This document shows positions 6,354 through 9,150 of a stretch of 9,150 nucleotides of DNA, piece after piece. The translations under genes and the position numbers were made by a program. Below the pieces are notes generated by a model. That model did not search any database. It was not told where the DNA came from and worked only from the letters and a program-made list of their open reading frames with translations. Each line of letters opens with the position of its first letter. Position 1 is the stretch's first letter. The stretch comes from CAZHUM01 sp046484045 (lineage in GTDB: Archaea > Thermoplasmatota > Thermoplasmata > Halarchaeoplasmatales > Halarchaeoplasmataceae). The DNA is taken from contig JAWOBZ010000068.1 in NCBI GenBank assembly GCA_046484045.1, forward strand, positions 1 to 9,150. The letters run 5' to 3'.

Positions 6354-7486
6354 CATTGCGGTTGAATTCCAGATGCTGCATCTTTGGGTAGATATTCGTT
6401 CAACCTTCTCAGTGCGTACTTCTTGTCTTTGTCACCTACTTCCGATCTATGTATAGCATCTTTCAGCGTATCGATCGTGTGATCGTAAACATCCCTATCA
6501 ACTGGGAAAGGAGTACCGTCCTTACCTCCGTGTGCAAAACTGTACTTGACCGGGTCCTCCCAGCTCGCTCTAGTTCCGTGGATCAGATCTGACACGAGAG
6601 CGAGAGCACGTATCTTCTTGGGTCCCATGCCCTTTAAACTGACCAGCTCTTCGTAATCGGAAGGCTGGAATTCATATGCTCCTTTGAGTATCCGCCACCC
6701 TCTTTCACTAATATCCATATCCAAAACGGGGTGATGTTTCGGCATTTCGAGATTGTTCTCGTAATCTATCAGCGTGGTCTGCTTTTTCGAGCCGAAATAT
6801 CTTCTCAGATGATCTGGATTATCGTTTATCAGGTCTAGACTTGTCTGTCTGGTTTCACCGCTTTTCCTAGAAGTCATGTCGAGAACACGATTAAACTGAT
6901 GGTCACAGCAGATGCCCGTGTGCGGCTCCTCCACCAGGTCTTCCACCCCTTCCGAAAGCCAATGGTATCTCCTTGCATAACCCTCCTTATCGAACATCCC
7001 CTGCTGGACGACTCCCCAATCCCCGTCCTCGATAACGAAGAACGAGTGGTGATACAGTTGAAATTCATCCTGGATGAGAGAATTATCTACTTTAGCGGTC
7101 ATCTTGGAATCGTATATTAGTTCTTCTATCTTGGAATGAGATATCGATAGGCGTTCATCTAAGGTGGATATCTCATCGGGAGTCTTCCTGCTGGCACCGC
7201 CTTTTCCTCCCAAGACGGCGATCCCGTGCTCTTGGGGATCCAGGGCTACTTTGAGAGCTCCGCAGGTAGTTGTCGTCGTCCCGCTGGAGTGCCAGTCGAA
7301 ACCGATGGTACAGGCGAGGGCCTGGAACCAGTGCGGATCGGTTATCCTTCTCAAAAATTCATCTCTTCCGTACTCGTCGATGATAACTTCAGTTATAGCT
7401 CCGCTCAAACGGACCATCCGTTTGAACAGCCAGCGTGGTGCCCTGCCGTGGTGAAGAGGTAGATCTGCGGTACCGGTGGATATCAT
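6347..7486 (-). CDS. DUF763 family protein with a C-terminal helix-hairpin-helix-like motif
   Basis: This encodes 379 residues and I recognise the DUF763 family (function unknown). The N-terminus Thr-Gly-Thr-Ala-Asp-Leu-Pro-Leu-His-His-Gly-Arg-Ala-Pro-Arg-Trp-Leu (4-20) is the family hallmark. It is followed by Asp-Pro-His-Trp-Phe-Gln-Ala-Leu-Ala-Cys (50-59) and Gly-Phe-Asp-Trp-His-Ser-Ser-Gly (62-69). Near the C-terminus Leu-Lys-Gly-Met-Gly-Pro-Lys-Lys-Ile-Arg-Ala-Leu (284-295) resembles a DNA-binding helix-hairpin-helix, and Phe-Ala-His-Gly-Gly-Lys-Asp-Gly-Thr-Pro (317-326) is another conserved block. The ATG at 7486 was chosen because homologues begin there and a TATA box lies about 26 bp upstream; an open extension to 7660 has no family similarity. 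A nucleic-acid role is suggested by the HhH and by the divergent DNA glycosylase gene, but is not shown. Confidence 0.92.
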   Translation of the reverse strand: MISTGTADLPLHHGRAPRWLFKRMVRLSGAITEVIIDEYGRDEFLRRITDPHWFQALACTIGFDWHSSGTTTTTCGALKVALDPQEHGIAVLGGKGGASRKTPDEISTLDERLSISHSKIEELIYDSKMTAKVDNSLIQDEFQLYHHSFFVIEDGDWGVVQQGMFDKEGYARRYHWLSEGVEDLVEEPHTGICCDHQFNRVLDMTSRKSGETRQTSLDLINDNPDHLRRYFGSKKQTTLIDYENNLEMPKHHPVLDMDISERGWRILKGAYEFQPSDYEELVSLKGMGPKKIRALALVSDLIHGTRASWEDPVKYSFAHGGKDGTPFPVDRDVYDHTIDTLKDAIHRSEVGDKDKKYALRRLNEYLPKDAASGIQPQCL

Positions 7487-7508
7487 CAAAATTATATCGA
7501 TCGATCGG

Positions 7509-7516
7509 TTAATAAA
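7509..7516 (-). promoter_or_regulatory. TATA box of DUF763 (leaderless transcript)
   Basis: The minus strand reads TTTATTAA, centred 26-27 bp before the ATG at 7486. This predicts transcription starting at or next to the start codon. No Shine-Dalgarno precedes the ATG, which agrees with leaderless expression and supports this start. Confidence 0.6.
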
Positions 7517-7526
7517 GGTGGTGGGG

Positions 7527-7535
7527 AGGGGGAGG
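7527..7535 (-). promoter_or_regulatory. CCTCCCCCT element, DUF763 side
   Basis: On the minus strand CCTCCCCCT is followed by CCCC and lies 10 bp upstream of the DUF763 TATA box. The identical 9-mer occurs at 7743-7751 on the plus strand, upstream of the divergent glycosylase promoter in the same orientation relative to its gene. It may be a regulator site or simply a pyrimidine-rich tract. Confidence 0.35.
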
Positions 7536-7608
7536 TGAAAGTTCATTGGAAATAACCAATAAAGTTTAAATAATCTACGAGAATTGAGGGAATTGGTTGT
7601 AAAAATTT

Positions 7609-7667
7609 GAGGAGGTTCAATGTCGTCTAAGTTAAGATCAGTGTTGCCTAGTCGGCCCATAATATAA
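7609..7667 (+). other. Strong Shine-Dalgarno with a 15-codon mini-ORF
   Basis: AGGAGGT (7610-7616), a perfect match to the archaeal anti-Shine-Dalgarno, is followed after 3 nt by ATG 7620 and an ORF ending at TAA 7665-7667 (Met-Ser-Ser-Lys-Leu-Arg-Ser-Val-Leu-Pro-Ser-Arg-Pro-Ile-Ile). TTTAAATAA at 7565-7573 could be its TATA box. It may be a small peptide gene, a remnant, or chance. The peptide resembles nothing I know. Confidence 0.25.
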
Positions 7668-7680
7668 TCAATTCAATATA

Positions 7681-7694
7681 TTTATCACGATAAA
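7681..7694. repeat. Perfect palindrome in the divergent intergenic region
   Basis: TTTATC-AC-GATAAA is a 6-2-6 inverted repeat, the typical shape of a dimeric repressor site. It lies about 85-100 bp upstream of the glycosylase TATA-like boxes. No regulator gene is in the window to pair with it. Confidence 0.3.
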
Positions 7695-7742
7695 GGTAGC
7701 GGGAGCTAATGGATTTCACGGGTTGAGGAGGGCCCTATCCAT

Positions 7743-7751
7743 CCTCCCCCT
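7743..7751 (+). promoter_or_regulatory. CCTCCCCCT element, glycosylase side
   Basis: This is the second copy of the 9-mer, here followed by GCCTCTCCCC. It lies 14 bp upstream of a TTTATAGA box (7766) and 29 bp upstream of TTTATCTA (7781). See the copy at 7527-7535. Confidence 0.35.
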
Positions 7752-7780
7752 GCCTCTCCCCTTCATTTATAGAAAGATGT

Positions 7781-7788
7781 TTTATCTA
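7781..7788 (+). promoter_or_regulatory. TATA-like box of the DNA glycosylase gene
   Basis: TTTATCTA is centred about 27 bp before ATG 7812, predicting a leaderless transcript; no Shine-Dalgarno is visible. A better-matching TTTATAGA at 7766-7773 is the alternative and would give a leader of about 17 nt. Confidence 0.45.
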
Positions 7789-7811
7789 TAACCATATCTT
7801 CACGTTCACAT

Positions 7812-8447
7812 ATGGATCTAGAGGCACTCTATGAGCGGTTGTACAGACGTTTCGGTCCTCAGGACTGGTGGCCTGCGGAATCGGAATTCGAGGTGATCGT
7901 CGGGGCGGTGCTTACCCAGAACACCAATTGGAACAACGTAGAGAAGGCTGTCGAAGCGCTGAAGGAAAACGGGCTGATGGACCCTGAAAAGATCGTAGAT
8001 ACGGATGAAGATGAATTGAAAGAAATGATCCGATGTACCGGTTTCTACAACCAGAAGTGCAGAAGGGTCAAGAGGGTCTCTAGAAGGATACTAGAAGAAG
8101 GTGGGACTCGGCGGTATCTACGGCAAGATGATCTAAGAAACGCTCTACTGGACATAAAAGGGATCGGACCGGAAACCGCTGACAGCATAGTACTGTACGC
8201 CGCTGAAAGACCGGTTTTCGTTGTAGATGCCTATACCAAGAGGATATTAAAACGGGTGTTCGGATTTCAAGGGACTTACGGCGAGGTCCAGGAGTTATTC
8301 CATAGCGAGATCGACGACGGGGAGGAAAGGGTTAAAATATTCCAGGAATATCATGCTCTGTTGGTAGAACTCGCCAAGAATTACTGCAAAACGAGGCCGG
8401 AATGCGGAGGATGTGTCTTGAAAGAGATGTGCTTAAGGGTTACTTAA
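7812..8447 (+). CDS. HhH-GPD DNA glycosylase, endonuclease III-related (MagIII/COG2231 type), with Fe-S cluster
   Basis: This is probably a base-excision-repair enzyme. The 211 residues open with the signature Trp-Trp-Pro (19-21), then Phe-Glu-Val-Ile-Val-Gly-Ala-Val-Leu-Thr-Gln-Asn-Thr (26-38) and Cys-Thr-Gly-Phe-Tyr-Asn-Gln-Lys (75-82), which match the MagIII branch rather than classical Nth. The helix-hairpin-helix is Ile-Lys-Gly-Ile-Gly-Pro-Glu-Thr-Ala-Asp (115-124), and the catalytic Asp of the GPD motif is Asp139 (Val-Val-Asp-Ala-Tyr). Glu121 occupies the place of the Nth catalytic Lys, so a monofunctional glycosylase without beta-lyase activity is expected. Four C-terminal cysteines (192, 198, 201, 207; Cys-x5-Cys-x2-Cys-x5-Cys) should bind a 4Fe-4S cluster. 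By family the substrate may be 3-methyladenine or a related alkylated base, but this is not determined here. The ATG fits the leaderless promoter. The 3' end overlaps the convergent membrane-protein gene by 8 bp. Confidence 0.9.
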   Translation: MDLEALYERLYRRFGPQDWWPAESEFEVIVGAVLTQNTNWNNVEKAVEALKENGLMDPEKIVDTDEDELKEMIRCTGFYNQKCRRVKRVSRRILEEGGTRRYLRQDDLRNALLDIKGIGPETADSIVLYAAERPVFVVDAYTKRILKRVFGFQGTYGEVQELFHSEIDDGEERVKIFQEYHALLVELAKNYCKTRPECGGCVLKEMCLRVT

Positions 8448-8961
8448 AAACCTCTTTTTCCCACTTCTTTATATCCTCTTTAATGGTTTCATAAAAAGAT
8501 GGGAAATACAGCAAGCTCACGAGAAAGGCGATTATCATCACGGCGATATAGAATACCTCTGTATCTGCCTCGTAAGGTTCTATCCCCCCGATGATGAAAC
8601 CCACTTCGTCAACGATAAGTCCCAGTCCAGCTCCAAAAAGTACAGAACTGATCCTACTGATCGCTTTACTCCAGTAGTTTATAGAGAGCCAGGCCGCTAT
8701 GGATATAAGAATTATTCCGTAGGCGATATGATGGATGTGATAACCGCTCATAACGAGGTTTTTTCCCACTGAATAAGATACATCACCCGCTGTTGAGTCG
8801 TAAGCATCCAGTAAGGTTACCCATATCCTTGCGATCACGAGTGATATCAAAAATGAAACGGATATCAAAAAGGGTGTGGATTTACGGTGTTTGTTTATCT
8901 CTTCCTTCACAAGATCGGGTGTTTTTTTTATGAGGCACCACAGGCTCCTTCTCGAAGGCAT
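8440..8961 (-). CDS. Four-helix integral membrane protein with HxHH and DE motifs, function unknown
   Basis: This encodes 173 residues. After a basic cytosolic N-terminus (1-29), four hydrophobic segments are visible at about 31-51, 76-96, 105-126 and 135-153, ending in a charged Lys/Glu-rich tail. Segment 2 begins Gly-Tyr-His75-Ile-His77-His78-Ile-Ala-Tyr-Gly. Segment 3 holds Gly-Leu-Gly-Leu-Ile-Val-Asp118-Glu119-Val-Gly. Three histidines and two acids in or beside the membrane suggest a metal site, which is inference. The Arg and Trp in segment 1 are also unusual. ATG 8961 is chosen over the open extension to 9123 because TTTATAAT lies 25-26 bp upstream and the extension (many Ile/Asn/Arg, no domain) looks non-coding. 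I do not recognise a named family. Confidence 0.8.
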   Translation of the reverse strand: MPSRRSLWCLIKKTPDLVKEEINKHRKSTPFLISVSFLISLVIARIWVTLLDAYDSTAGDVSYSVGKNLVMSGYHIHHIAYGIILISIAAWLSINYWSKAISRISSVLFGAGLGLIVDEVGFIIGGIEPYEADTEVFYIAVMIIAFLVSLLYFPSFYETIKEDIKKWEKEVFK

Positions 8962-8982
8962 AATTTCAGTCCTATCTATATG

Positions 8983-8990
8983 ATTATAAA
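8983..8990 (-). promoter_or_regulatory. TATA box of the four-helix membrane protein gene
   Basis: The minus strand reads TTTATAAT, centred 25-26 bp before ATG 8961, again predicting a leaderless transcript. No Shine-Dalgarno precedes the start. Confidence 0.6.
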
Positions 8991-9024
8991 CACAAGTAAA
9001 ATAAATATTTCGATTAATGTTGTG

Positions 9025-9034
9025 TTTTATAAAC
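9025..9034 (+). promoter_or_regulatory. Possible TATA box of a rightward transcript leaving the window
   Basis: TTTTATAAAC is a good archaeal TATA match and predicts a start near 9056. A stem-loop follows at once (9057-9062 AGGCAG pairing with 9068-9073 CTGCCT, 5-nt loop). The downstream target is outside or at the edge of the window. Confidence 0.3.
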
Positions 9035-9109
9035 CTTGACTTCAATCGTACTGTAAAGGCAGTATCCCTGCCTGTACTCTGCAAGTAAATTTTTATTGAA
9101 CGGATAGGG

Positions 9110-9150
9110 ATGTTCGCTGGCACCAGTGGTCACTCCGTTCAGCATCTCCT
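9110..9150 (+). CDS. Possible first codons of a rightward gene (3' partial)
   Basis: ATG 9110 opens a frame that stays open to the window edge, reading Met-Phe-Ala-Gly-Thr-Ser-Gly-His-Ser-Val-Gln-His-Leu. GGATAGGG just before it is a weak Shine-Dalgarno lying too close to the ATG. Thirteen residues are too few to identify a protein, and the frame may be chance. Confidence 0.2.
   Translation, partial: MFAGTSGHSVQHL

Larger units (their letters stand above)
7487..7811. other. Divergent intergenic region between DUF763 and the DNA glycosylase
   Basis: This 325-bp stretch holds two outward promoters, one copy of a CCTCCCCCT element beside each, a G-rich tract at 7517-7537, a TCGATCGATCG run at 7498-7508 between the DUF763 TATA box and start codon, a palindrome at 7681-7694 and a 15-codon ORF with a strong Shine-Dalgarno at 7609-7667. 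No RNA gene was recognised. Confidence 0.8.

Noticed and set aside
7487..7660. N-terminal extension of DUF763 to ATG 7660
   Set aside because: The 58 extra residues show no family similarity and cross the promoter; the family hallmark begins right after Met at 7486.
7726..7762. Rho-independent-like terminator formed by GGAGG and CCTCC near 7727-7747
   Set aside because: Only 5 bp with an 11-nt loop, no T-run, and no gene ends here; it is better explained as part of the C-rich promoter element.
8962..9123. N-terminal extension of the membrane protein to ATG 9123
   Set aside because: It contains the TATA box and reads as non-coding; ATG 8961 sits at the leaderless distance.

Overview
The window is archaeal. 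It encodes a proteasome-activating nucleotidase (PAN) and a DUF763 protein. Several genes have a TATA-like box about 25-27 bp before the start codon and no Shine-Dalgarno, which is the signature of leaderless archaeal transcripts. The largest gene encodes a sequon-rich surface protein built from Ig-like and DUF11-type domains. A euryarchaeal host is most likely. The membrane-anchored Ig-repeat protein with a small cytosolic tail domain recalls Thermoplasmatota-type proteins, but the lineage cannot be fixed from this window.

Layout. (1) 1-4617 (+): a very large cell-surface protein, cut off at the left edge. It has tandem ~100-residue Ig-like repeats, a Big_1-like domain, two DUF11-type domains, cadherin/Ig-like domains, one membrane segment and a ~129-residue cytosolic domain resembling a roadblock/longin fold. 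(2) 4618-4913: a non-coding stretch with its own TATA-like box and at least four stem-loops. It could be an undescribed structured RNA or the long leader of the next gene. (3) 4914-5099 (+): a 61-residue zinc-ribbon protein, meeting PAN tail to tail with a 4-bp overlap. (4) 5096-6307 (-): PAN, with a TTG start and a C-terminal Met-Phe-Ala in place of the usual HbYX. (5) 6347-7486 (-): DUF763 protein. (6) 7487-7811: a divergent intergenic region holding two promoters, a shared CCTCCCCCT element, two palindromes and a mini-ORF with a strong Shine-Dalgarno. (7) 7812-8447 (+): an HhH-GPD DNA glycosylase of the MagIII/COG2231 type. (8) 8440-8961 (-): a four-helix membrane protein of unknown function, overlapping the glycosylase gene tail to tail by 8 bp. 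(9) 8962-9150: its promoter and possibly the first codons of a rightward gene.

How the parts relate. DUF763 and PAN are codirectional with a 39-bp gap, but PAN has its own TATA box overlapping the DUF763 stop codon. DUF763 and the glycosylase, which both carry helix-hairpin-helix motifs, are transcribed divergently, and the same C-rich element lies upstream of each TATA box in the same orientation relative to its gene. This hints at coordinated control. The items most deserving a second look are the structured RNA at ~4655-4890, the receptor-like surface protein with its small-GTPase-adaptor-like tail, and the shared promoter element.
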